A stretch of 18,477 nt of DNA from Bacillota bacterium (GTDB lineage: Bacteria; Bacillota; Clostridia; Christensenellales; Aristaeellaceae): the NCBI GenBank assembly GCA_023404345.1, contig JAEYCB010000055.1, positions 1 to 18,477 on the forward strand, written 5' to 3'. Below are positions 7,410-13,485 of the stretch, piece by piece. Made by a program: the position numbers and the translations under genes. Below the pieces are notes generated by a model that did not search any database, was not told the origin of the DNA, and saw only the letters and a list, made by a program, of their open reading frames with translations. The first letter of the stretch is position 1. The number at the start of each line of letters is the position of its first letter.

Positions 7410-7653
7410 AGCCAAAATCTTGCCGTGTACCGCAGCCGCTCCCGATGCGCTCAAAGACCCGCACGATTTTTTCAATGCGCCGGAAGCATTCCGGGTCCTC
7501 CAGATCGTTACGCTCCAAAATGAGGCGGATGGCGCTCAGCGCCTGATACGCGGTGTCATGGACCAGCGCCTGCGGATCCGCCGGAAAGCCCGGTTCGTTC
7601 TTTATTGAGATGATGCATAAGAATTTCCTCGAAAAGCTCCATGCGTATACCAT
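7408..7653 (-). CDS. Small conserved protein next to XRE regulator, with an apparent N-terminal frameshift
   Basis: The C-terminal 60 residues (TAYQALSAIRLILERNDL, PECFRRIEKIVRVFERIG, then GSGCGTRQDFG) look like a small clostridial protein of unknown function often found beside XRE regulators, ending in a G-x-R-x-DFG tail; this is from memory, not a search. The open frame begins at 7653 with a poor N-terminus (MVYAWSFSRKF) and no ribosome binding site. Another frame starts at ATG 7642, has GAGGA 10 bases upstream and encodes MELFEEILMHHLNKE, which looks like the proper family start, but it stops at codon 29. Moving by one base near 7595-7605 joins the two into one sensible protein of about 78 residues. 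The gene may thus be a pseudogene or carry a sequence error. Function unknown. Confidence 0.6.
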   Translation of the reverse strand: MVYAWSFSRKFLCIISIKNEPGFPADPQALVHDTAYQALSAIRLILERNDLEDPECFRRIEKIVRVFERIGSGCGTRQDFG

Positions 7654-7664
7654 CCTCGCGGCTT

Positions 7665-7693
7665 ATTTTACTATCGTTCAATAGTATAGTCAA
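7665..7693 (-). promoter_or_regulatory. Promoter of the small minus-strand gene
   Basis: Minus-strand TTGACT (7688-7693) and TAAAAT (7665-7670) are separated by exactly 17 bases, and the transcript would start about 20 bases before the ATG at 7642. The promoter lies inside the dyad at 7674-7706, so a bound repressor would block it. Confidence 0.7.
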
Positions 7694-7706
7694 TACTATC
7701 AAACGA
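7674..7706. promoter_or_regulatory. 33-bp dyad operator between divergent genes
   Basis: ATAGTAT (7681-7687) and ATACTAT (7693-7699) are inverted around AGTCA, and outside them TCGTT (7674-7678) and AACGA (7702-7706) are also inverted in exact register. Twelve of 14 positions per arm match. The site covers the -35 and spacer of the minus-strand promoter and the likely -35 region of the XRE gene. An autoregulatory operator for the XRE protein is the simplest reading. Confidence 0.72.
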
Positions 7707-7737
7707 GTGTAGATTAGCCTGTGCGTGAGGTGATCGC

Positions 7738-7974
7738 ATGCGCTATCCCCGTCTGAAGGACCTTCGGGAGGACCATGAGCTGATGCAAAAGCAGGTGGCA
7801 GCCGCGCTGGGAATCGACCAGCGTGTTTACAGCAATTATGAAACCGGCAAGCGCGAAATTCCCGTGCACCATCTGGTGGCGCTGGCCGATCTGTATCATA
7901 CGAGCACGGATTATCTGCTGGGCCGCACGTCCTGCCCGCAGCCCTATCCCGTCAAAAAGGAAACGTCCCGGTAG
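7738..7974 (+). CDS. Small XRE-family (Cro/CI-type) transcriptional regulator
   Basis: A 78-residue DNA-binding protein consisting of little more than one helix-turn-helix domain: LKDLREDHELMQKQVAAALG (about 6-25), then IDQRVYSNYETGKREIPVHHLVALADLYHTSTDYLLGR, the standard XRE pattern. There is no sensor or oligomerisation domain, only a short polar tail. GTGAGGTGA precedes the ATG. It is divergent from the small frameshifted gene and shares a 33-bp dyad with it, which suggests autoregulation and control of the neighbour. Similar small regulators occur both in mobile elements and as stable chromosomal genes; nothing else here points to a mobile element. Confidence 0.92.
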   Translation: MRYPRLKDLREDHELMQKQVAAALGIDQRVYSNYETGKREIPVHHLVALADLYHTSTDYLLGRTSCPQPYPVKKETSR

Positions 7975-7994
7975 GCTGCCGGGGTATTTGCGTG

Positions 7995-8030
7995 ATAAAA
8001 AGCAAAAGCCGCGCGAAACAATCGCACGGC
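7995..8030 (-). terminator. Terminator of rpsT
   Basis: On the minus strand GCCGTGCG and CGCGCGGC (plus-strand 8023-8030 and 8008-8015) form an 8-bp stem with one G-U pair and a 7-base loop, followed by TTTTGCTTTTTATC. It lies 70 bases after the rpsT stop. Confidence 0.85.
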
Positions 8031-8100
8031 ATTGCTTTCCACTCTGTTTCGACCTGCCGCCGCGGCATACGCAACGCGCAGGCCGGCGGCGAAAGCCCAC

Positions 8101-8361
8101 TTACTGGGCCTTGGCCATCTGCTTCGCCAGACGGGCCTTTTTACGGCTCGCGGTATTCTTGTGCAGAATGCCCTTGGCGGCGGCTTTATCGATAGCGGAG
8201 GTGGTGAGGCTGTACTGCGCCGCAGCGTTGGCGGGGGCAGTGGCGATCTCCGTCTCAAACTTCTTGATGGCGGTCTTGACCTTCGACTTCACCATACGGT
8301 TCCGAAGGTTTTTGGTTTCGCTGACCTTCACGCGCTTGATAGCGGACTTGATGTTCGGCAA
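8101..8361 (-). CDS. rpsT: 30S ribosomal protein S20
   Basis: S20 binds 16S rRNA early in small-subunit assembly. The 86-residue protein is rich in Lys, Arg and Ala, with the usual start MPNIKSAIKRVKVSETKNLRN and the conserved DKAAAKGILHKNTASRKKARL in the C-terminal half. The start codon is TTG (8359-8361), with AAGGAGGTGA ending 6 bases upstream; no ATG fits. It has its own promoter (8400-8428) and terminator, so it is a single-gene unit. The E. coli rpsT gene also starts with UUG, and there the weak start is part of feedback control. Confidence 0.97.
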   Translation of the reverse strand: MPNIKSAIKRVKVSETKNLRNRMVKSKVKTAIKKFETEIATAPANAAAQYSLTTSAIDKAAAKGILHKNTASRKKARLAKQMAKAQ

Positions 8362-8399
8362 CGTGGTTCACCTCCTTGGGTCCTAAAATCGCAAGGATG

Positions 8400-8428
8400 A
8401 TTGTACCATGCTTTGGGGAAAAATGCAA
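8400..8428 (-). promoter_or_regulatory. Promoter of rpsT
   Basis: Minus-strand TTGCAT (8423-8428) and TACAAT (8400-8405) are 17 bases apart, with TGG directly before the -10 (extended -10). The transcript leader would be about 30 bases. Confidence 0.85.
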
Positions 8429-8448
8429 TACCCGCGCGGATTTTTCTT

Positions 8449-8760
8449 TCACAGCGGCAGAAAGCTCGCCGCAAACGCTACCGCGCAGGCCACGGCGGCC
8501 ACGGTGAGCAATCCCTTTTCCATCCAGCCCAGAACAAGCGCCGCCAGCGTACCCGCCAGCGCCGAAAACCAGCTTCCCGTGGCGGAAAACACCGCCGGAA
8601 ACGTCATGGCCCCCAGCACCGCGTAGGGCACATAATAGAGAAACGATTGCAGAAACACGCTGCGCACCCGGCCGCGGATGGCTGCCAGCGGCAGCATGCG
8701 GATGAGGTAAGTTACCCCGGCCATCACCAGCAAGTACGTAAGAAAACGGGACCAGTCCAT
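8449..8760 (-). CDS. azlD: AzlD-family branched-chain amino acid transport subunit
   Basis: AzlD is the small partner of AzlC; in Bacillus the pair confers azaleucine resistance and exports branched-chain amino acids. The 103-residue product has about four membrane segments, with the family features VTYLIRMLPLA near the N-terminus and YYVPYAVLGAMTFPAV in the middle. Its ATG directly follows the azlC TAA with no gap (TAAATG), and AGGAGG lies within the end of azlC, so the pair is tightly coupled. It is the last gene of the long minus-strand cluster; no convincing terminator is visible before the rpsT promoter. Confidence 0.9.
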   Translation of the reverse strand: MDWSRFLTYLLVMAGVTYLIRMLPLAAIRGRVRSVFLQSFLYYVPYAVLGAMTFPAVFSATGSWFSALAGTLAALVLGWMEKGLLTVAAVACAVAFAASFLPL

Positions 8761-9486
8761 TTACAGCGCCTCCTGTTCATCGGCCGGCTCTTCCTCAAAG
8801 GGGCGGGGCATCAGCCAGGCTCCCAGCGCCGAGGCGACCACCGCACAGAGGATGATGCGGAATCCATCGGAGATGAAATCAAGTACCGGCCACAGGGAAA
8901 TCAGGCAGCTCATGGCCACAGCCACCAGCACCACCGCCCGCACCTCGCGCGAGCGCCGGAAGGGCGGCAGTACAATGGCGATGAACATGCCATAGATGGC
9001 GATGCCCAGCGCATCGGTCACGGGTGCGGGCAGGAATCCGCCTGCCAGCGCGCCCAGAAGCGTACCTAGCACCCAACCCAGAAAGGGCCCGTTGGTCAGG
9101 CCGTACAGATAGGCACGGCCCACCTTGCCCGGCTGCTGCGAAGCCACCACAAACACCTCGTCCGTGTTGCAAAAGGACAGGAGCAGCCGGTGGGGCAGCG
9201 TCATGCTGCCATCCAGCTTCTGGCTCAGGCTCAGGCTCATCAGGGCGTAGCGCAGATTAATGGTCAGCTGCGTAAGCGCCATTTCCGCAAGGCCCGCGCC
9301 TGCGGCCATCAGCTGCAGTCCGGCCAGCTGGCCCGCGCTGGTCACGTTGAAAAACGATATCATCACCGCCTGCAGGGGCGTAAGCCCCAGCGAGGTGGCC
9401 TGAATGCCAAAGGCGAAGGAAACCGAGAGATAACCAAGGGCGATGGGCAGCCCATGGCGAAGCCCTCTTTGGTAGCTGGCAAGCAT
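8761..9486 (-). CDS. azlC: AzlC-family branched-chain amino acid permease
   Basis: AzlC is the large membrane subunit of the AzlCD exporter. The 241-residue protein is hydrophobic with several membrane helices. It shows the family landmarks FRHG-like RGLRHGLPIALGYLSVSFAFG at the start, FNVTSAGQLAGLQLMAAG (about 46-63), LTINLRYALMSLSLSQKL (about 73-90) and the TDEVF motif in FCNTDEVFVVASQQ. GGGGAGGATG precedes the ATG. Only 21 bases separate it from the stop of the TPM gene upstream, so it may be read from the xpaC promoter, though the functions do not obviously match. No clear private promoter is visible. Confidence 0.92.
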   Translation of the reverse strand: MLASYQRGLRHGLPIALGYLSVSFAFGIQATSLGLTPLQAVMISFFNVTSAGQLAGLQLMAAGAGLAEMALTQLTINLRYALMSLSLSQKLDGSMTLPHRLLLSFCNTDEVFVVASQQPGKVGRAYLYGLTNGPFLGWVLGTLLGALAGGFLPAPVTDALGIAIYGMFIAIVLPPFRRSREVRAVVLVAVAMSCLISLWPVLDFISDGFRIILCAVVASALGAWLMPRPFEEEPADEQEAL

Positions 9487-9507
9487 GATGCATCCTCCCC
9501 GTGGTTG

Positions 9508-10329
9508 TTATGAACGCCTTCGGAACATGTCGATCAATACGTTCAGCCCCAGAAGGCTGAACAGCCATCCAAGCGGTGAGCAACCGCATCCGCTGCGGAC
9601 AGGACCTGTGCGCCTGCGCCTTCCGCTTTTCAGCACAATCAGCACAAGTACAGCCAGCACGATCCACCCGCCTGCGCTCAAACCGTTTTCCGTGTAGCGG
9701 CGGTTTTCGTGACGGGTTTGGTAATCCTCGCTGCTATCGTTGATGGCGTCCATCACCTCGCCCCACAGGCGGGACTCGGATACTGGGGCGGGTGTGGTTT
9801 GGACCTGGGGCGTCCCAAACAGGCCGTCGAGAGAAATGTCCGCGCCCGTCTGCTTGAACAATAGCGCATTAAAGGCCCGGCAGTACTCCGCGAGGGCCGC
9901 GTCGTACTGTTGGGAGGTAAACAACGTGCTGAAACGGGAGGAGGTATACATCAGGTTTTCGGCGCTTTGCCGGCCCAGCAGGTCCGCCGCGCCGTCGCCC
10001 ATCGCGGTGGCGAAGGTGTCCTCGCCTGCCGCGCCGCACAGCAGGATATCTTCATTGCCTAGTGCCCACGCCTCAAACAGCGCGTCGGCGTAGGCCTGTG
10101 CATCCAGCCCGTCCCAGAAGTGGACCAGCGCCACATGGAGGCTCAGGTCCGTTTCCGCTTCCACTTGCTGCGCATAGTTGGAAAAATCCGAAACGGTCTG
10201 GGCACTGAGAACGTCGGCATCGTCCGTCACGACCCCTCGCTGGGCGGGCAGACGGGCCGTGGCCAGTGCCGGCCCCGTCAGAACCAGCATAAGGCACAGG
10301 CAAAGGCAAAGCATGCTTTTCAAACGCAT
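9508..10329 (-). CDS. Secreted TPM-domain membrane protein
   Basis: The 273-residue product has a signal peptide (1-24, cleavage likely after GPALA) and a TPM domain (about 33-155), which begins with VVTDDADVLSAQTVSDFSNYAQQVEAETD and continues into LHVALVHFWDG. A low-complexity linker (about 172-188), an Asn/Arg-rich stretch and two hydrophobic segments (about 220-234 and 253-267) separated by GRRRRTGPVRSGCGC follow. TPM proteins are extracytoplasmic, variously linked to phosphatase activity or photosystem repair, and in bacteria are commonly encoded beside LemA, as here. GAGGGGG lies before the ATG. The catalytic role in this protein is unknown. The neighbour 13 bases upstream is the LemA-like gene, so the two are co-transcribed. 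Confidence 0.85.
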   Translation of the reverse strand: MRLKSMLCLCLCLMLVLTGPALATARLPAQRGVVTDDADVLSAQTVSDFSNYAQQVEAETDLSLHVALVHFWDGLDAQAYADALFEAWALGNEDILLCGAAGEDTFATAMGDGAADLLGRQSAENLMYTSSRFSTLFTSQQYDAALAEYCRAFNALLFKQTGADISLDGLFGTPQVQTTPAPVSESRLWGEVMDAINDSSEDYQTRHENRRYTENGLSAGGWIVLAVLVLIVLKSGRRRRTGPVRSGCGCSPLGWLFSLLGLNVLIDMFRRRS

Positions 10330-10342
10330 CGTCTCAGCCCCC

Positions 10343-10885
10343 TCACTCGTACAGCTCGCAGGGCGAAACGCCCAGCAGCCGGGCCAGTGTCCCGGTTAGA
10401 GGCGCGGCGAGCAGGTCGTTGAAGTCGGAAGCCGCGCGATTATAGGTGCTGACCGCCTGACTGGCGCCCAGGCTGTTCAAATCCGCCTCCAGCATGGAAA
10501 GGTAATGCTGATCGCGCTCACTGGCCTGAAAGGTGGCGGAGCTTTCCAGCTTGCGGGCCACGGCCTCAAAGGCGGATTCCAGTGCAGTATCTGCCGCCTT
10601 TTTTGCGGTGATATCACCGGCGGAACGGAGCGTATCGGCGCTTTGCTCAAGGGCCAGCACGTCCGCGTCGTTCCGCGGCAGATGGCGGCGCGCCACTACG
10701 CACAGGTTCAGCCCATCCGCCCCGCGATAGGAGAGCACGTCCGACAGGCCATTATCGCCCGACCAGAGGGCCTCTACCTGCGCGCGTTCGTCGCCGTAGC
10801 CGGTCAAAGTGCCGTAGATCAGGCCAAATGCCACCAGAGCCAGCGCGATCAGCACGCATGCGCCGGCCGGCAGGTTTCGTTTCAT
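10343..10885 (-). CDS. LemA-like membrane protein (divergent)
   Basis: A 180-residue protein with one N-terminal membrane segment (about 8-27) and a largely helical remainder. The C-terminal part (YLSMLEADLNSL, then STYNRAASDFNDLLAAPLTGTLARLLG) matches the LemA pattern of a YN..A..FN helix followed by a hydrophobic stretch. The front half lacks the RRxDLIPNLV motif of standard LemA, so it is a divergent member. LemA proteins have unknown biochemical function and are linked to envelope stress. Position between telA and a TPM gene supports the call, since LemA-TPM neighbours are common. AAAGGA lies about 12 bases before the ATG, a slightly long spacing. Confidence 0.72.
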   Translation of the reverse strand: MKRNLPAGACVLIALALVAFGLIYGTLTGYGDERAQVEALWSGDNGLSDVLSYRGADGLNLCVVARRHLPRNDADVLALEQSADTLRSAGDITAKKAADTALESAFEAVARKLESSATFQASERDQHYLSMLEADLNSLGASQAVSTYNRAASDFNDLLAAPLTGTLARLLGVSPCELYE

Positions 10886-10913
10886 TGGGATTCAGTTTCC
10901 TTTCTGAAAGCAA

Positions 10914-12083
10914 TCAGTGCTTCAGTTCCAGCAGCTTTTGCTTGAGCTCGTTTTCCATGGTCAAAAGCTGCTTTTCCGCCTCTACACGCTGTGCACGGCC
11001 CTCGTCCTGAATCTTCATGACTTCGTTGATGGTGTCGATCAGGCTCTGGTTGGTTTCCACCAGCGTGTTCAAATCCAGAATGCCGCGCTCGGCCTCGCGC
11101 GCCGTTTCAATGGTGCCGGTCTTGAGGGCGGCGGCGTTTTTGCGCAGCAGCTCGTTGGTCATGTCGGTCACGGCGGTCTGCGCCTTGAGCGCCTCCTGGC
11201 TGCGGTGCAGGCCCAGGGCAATCACGATCTGGCTCTTCCACAGCGGCAGCGTGTTGGACAGCGTGCTCTGGATGCGCTCCACCAGCAGGCTGTCATTGTT
11301 TTGCAGAAGGCGGATCTGCGGGGCCATCTGTAGCGCCACCTGACGGGTGAGCTTGAGGTCGTGCAGCTTTTTCTCGAATCGGTCGCAGTTGGCGGCCATG
11401 TCGTTGGCACGCTGGGCGTCCATGGCGTCGCCGCTCTGCGCAGCGCGGGCTTTCAGCTCCTCCAGCGTGGTGCGGCGCACCTCAGCCAGCCGCTTTTCGC
11501 CGGCCAGAATGTACATGGTCAGCTCCTTGAAGTACTCGGTGTTCATGTCGTAGAGGTGGTTGAAGAGGCTGATGTCCTTGAGCAGCTGGACCTGATAGCC
11601 CTCCAGCGACGAGGCGATGGCATCGACGTTGACCTCCACCTTGTCGTACTTGGTCTGCATGTCGCTCACGGCCTTTTTGGCGTTCCAGAACAGGCCGCCA
11701 ATTCCCTTGGGCTTTTCGGCGGCATCGCCGAAGCCCTTGATTTCGTTGACCAGCTTGACCAGCATTTCGCCTACTTCGCCGGTGTCGTTGGTGCGCACGG
11801 TGGCAAGCGCGCTGTCGCTGAAATCGGCGATCTTTTTCTGTGCGTCGGCCCCGTAGAGCAGTACATGGTCGGTGTTGTTCAGGTCGATCTTCCCGGCGAA
11901 TTCCTCGATGACCCGGCGGTCGGCCTCACTGAGCATGGAGGTGTCCATCTCCGCCGCAGCCTGGGAAGTGGCGGCTGCCGGGGTGGATTCCAATTGCTTG
12001 ACGGCCTCTTCCATCATCACCTTATCGCGGGTCATGGCGGGTTCCAGCGTGAGGGCGGGAGCCTGGTTTTGATTTTCTGTCAT
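10914..12083 (-). CDS. TelA/YaaN-family toxic anion resistance protein
   Basis: A 389-residue soluble, mainly helical protein of the TelA (KlaA/YaaN) family, named for plasmid tellurite resistance; chromosomal copies are tied to envelope stress and resistance to cell-wall-active compounds. Landmarks include IDLNNTDHVLLYGADAQKKIADFSD (about 66-90), GLFWNAKKAVSDMQTKYDKVEVNVDAI, then LLKDISLFNHLYDMNTEYFKELTMYI, a long helical middle and a coiled-coil C-terminus (QRVEAEKQLLTMENELKQKL). The frame is open 8 codons further, but ATG 12081-12083 has AGGAGG 9 bases upstream. The gene directly follows xpaC, the same order as xpaC-yaaN in Bacillus. The acidic/Ala-Thr N-terminal 50 residues look disordered. 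Confidence 0.92.
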   Translation of the reverse strand: MTENQNQAPALTLEPAMTRDKVMMEEAVKQLESTPAAATSQAAAEMDTSMLSEADRRVIEEFAGKIDLNNTDHVLLYGADAQKKIADFSDSALATVRTNDTGEVGEMLVKLVNEIKGFGDAAEKPKGIGGLFWNAKKAVSDMQTKYDKVEVNVDAIASSLEGYQVQLLKDISLFNHLYDMNTEYFKELTMYILAGEKRLAEVRRTTLEELKARAAQSGDAMDAQRANDMAANCDRFEKKLHDLKLTRQVALQMAPQIRLLQNNDSLLVERIQSTLSNTLPLWKSQIVIALGLHRSQEALKAQTAVTDMTNELLRKNAAALKTGTIETAREAERGILDLNTLVETNQSLIDTINEVMKIQDEGRAQRVEAEKQLLTMENELKQKLLELKH

Positions 12084-12112
12084 GATGCGTAACCTCCTAT
12101 TTGGCAAATGGT

Positions 12113-12928
12113 TCAGGTGTGGTCATCCGGGCGGGTGGCCGTGGCGGAAGACTGTTCTCCCTGCGCGGGAGTCTCCATGCGCGCGGCACGCTCGCGCATC
12201 CGCCGGTTTACTTCGGCATCGATGCGGGCTGCCTCGCGGGCCTGCGCTGCGGCGCGTTCCAGGTCGCTTTCGGTCAGGCCGTCGCGCTTTAGCATCTGTT
12301 CCAGCACATCGATATCGGTGGTCAGGTCGAGCACGTCGTCACGGTAGAGATTATCCAGCATGCGCTGGCAGCCGTGGATCACTACGTCCAGCGCATCACC
12401 GATACGCCGGCGTGCCTCCTGGGCCTGTGCGCCGGTTACGCCGCGCTCGTCCAGCGTACGAAAACCCCTGACCATTTTCAGGGTGGTGGGTAGGTAGTAG
12501 TCCATGAATTTGCGGATCTGAGGTGCCTTGGCGGGCTTGTCGTATACCGCGCGGAATACTTCGGCACACAGATTTTCCAGCTTCTCCAGCTTTTCGGACA
12601 GGGAGGAATCGGGAATGCGATCGTTTTCTGCGCGGATTTCCGCAATCATGCCGCGCCCCTTTTCCAGCAGCGCGTCCACATCGGGATCGCCGGTGTTGCC
12701 CTGCACCTTTTGCAGGCTTTCAGGGGTTTTGACGGTAGGACTCACGTCCAGCCCCTGCGCCATGACGCGGATGACCGCGCCCGCGAACAGGCTCAGCGCC
12801 GTAGCCAGCGCAAAGGCCCCGATCGTGTGCGGGCGGAACAAAAGTGAAAACAACGCAAACACTACGCCGAACGCGATGATGCCTGCGCCCAGCCCTTTTC
12901 GCTTTTCAGAGGACTTACGATTGCTCAT
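12113..12928 (-). CDS. xpaC: XpaC-family membrane protein (5-bromo-4-chloroindolyl phosphate hydrolysis family)
   Basis: A 271-residue protein with two N-terminal membrane segments (about 14-31 and 36-57) followed by a cytoplasmic helical domain. The body (GDPDVDALLEKGRGMIAEI, DSSLSEKLEKLENLCAEVF, then KFMDYYLPTTLKMVRGFRTLDERG) matches the XpaC family, whose true function is unknown despite its name. The C-terminal tail is Arg/Glu/Ala-rich. The frame is open far upstream through non-coding leader, but ATG 12926-12928 has AAGGAG 9 bases upstream and sits just behind the promoter at 12990-13018. telA follows after 29 bases. XpaC and TelA proteins are encoded side by side in many Firmicutes and probably act together at the membrane. 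Confidence 0.9.
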   Translation of the reverse strand: MSNRKSSEKRKGLGAGIIAFGVVFALFSLLFRPHTIGAFALATALSLFAGAVIRVMAQGLDVSPTVKTPESLQKVQGNTGDPDVDALLEKGRGMIAEIRAENDRIPDSSLSEKLEKLENLCAEVFRAVYDKPAKAPQIRKFMDYYLPTTLKMVRGFRTLDERGVTGAQAQEARRRIGDALDVVIHGCQRMLDNLYRDDVLDLTTDIDVLEQMLKRDGLTESDLERAAAQAREAARIDAEVNRRMRERAARMETPAQGEQSSATATRPDDHT

Positions 12929-12948
12929 CTGGCATGCTCCTTCTATGC

Positions 12949-12975
12949 CGCGCGAAGGCCCGAAGGCTCCGCGCG
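12949..12975 (-). other. Leader hairpin of the xpaC mRNA
   Basis: In the roughly 55-base leader, two CGCGCG runs (12949-12954 and 12970-12975) can pair, with an inner GCC-TTCG-GGC hairpin, a very stable UUCG tetraloop. It ends just before the ribosome binding site. It could stabilise the mRNA; no regulatory role is proven. Confidence 0.5.
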
Positions 12976-12989
12976 CTTTAACGCAATGC

Positions 12990-13018
12990 ATTATACCATA
13001 AAACGGGGAGGCTGAAAA
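12990..13018 (-). promoter_or_regulatory. Promoter of the xpaC-telA-lemA-TPM cluster
   Basis: Minus-strand TTTTCA (13013-13018) and TATAAT (12990-12995) are 17 bases apart, with TGG before the -10, giving an extended -10 promoter. It is the only convincing promoter seen upstream of the six-gene minus-strand run. Confidence 0.72.
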
Positions 13019-13145
13019 GAAAAGCAGGCGCAAAGCTGCTGTGGAAACGCTGAAAGCAGCATTAGAATTTCCTGAGAGCAGCCGTTTTCGACTTCCTGCC
13101 AAAAGATAACAGCAAAAAAACATCCAAAAAACATGAGGATATCCC

Positions 13146-13174
13146 TTGACAATGCGCGTAGCCTGTCGTATGAT
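13146..13174 (+). promoter_or_regulatory. Promoter of the T-box leader and trp transporter operon
   Basis: TTGACA (13146-13151) and TATGAT (13169-13174) are separated by exactly 17 bases. Transcription would start near 13181, just before Stem I of the T-box. Confidence 0.88.
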
Positions 13175-13186
13175 ACACGCAACAAA

Positions 13187-13450
13187 CCGTTGAGGAAGAG
13201 GAGTACCCGCCACAGGGCGCGGCAAAGGGAGCCGTGAAGAGTGTGACCACGGCGCGCGGCAGGGCGGCGAATGGACTTCCGAGGGCGGCGGCGAAAGCCC
13301 GTTTGGGCCGTAGCCGCTGACGGGATCCGCACCCGTTATCCGGGCGGCGCGTATGTTGGTACGTGAAGGATGAGCCCGCCCATGGCGGGGAAATTGAGTG
13401 GCACCGCGGAAATACCGCCTCAAGCAACCTACGTTGCTTGGGGCGTTTTT
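13187..13450 (+). promoter_or_regulatory. T-box leader, tryptophan specifier (UGG)
   Basis: The conserved T-box core AATTGAGTGGCACCGCGGAA lies at 13393-13412 just before a terminator, giving the usual antiterminator/terminator choice. In Stem I, GGAAG near 13192 can pair with CTTCC (13276-13280), placing GAATGGAC at the specifier loop, so the specifier is TGG (13272-13274), tryptophan. The antiterminator bulge is TGGC (13399-13402), which pairs with a tRNA ending GCCA; bacterial tRNA-Trp has G at the discriminator position. Uncharged tRNA-Trp should therefore switch on the ABC transporter genes downstream. Confidence 0.95.
13417..13450 (+). terminator. T-box terminator hairpin
   Basis: GCCTCAAGCAAC (13417-13428) pairs with GTTGCTTGGGGC (13433-13444), 12 bp with one G-U pair and loop CTAC, followed by GTTTTT. 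Its 5' arm adjoins the T-box sequence, as expected for the competing antiterminator. Confidence 0.94.
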
Positions 13451-13485
13451 CATTTCTCTCACAATCAGGAAAGGATGGATGAACC

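Noticed and set aside
6114..7475. 453-codon open frame on the minus strand opposite the anti-sigma candidate
   Set aside because: Rich in His, Arg and Val as expected from a reversed GC-rich gene, with no start signal; the plus-strand gene is supported by overlap and ribosome binding site.
11361..12092. 243-codon plus-strand frame opposite telA
   Set aside because: Shadow of a well-recognised TelA protein.
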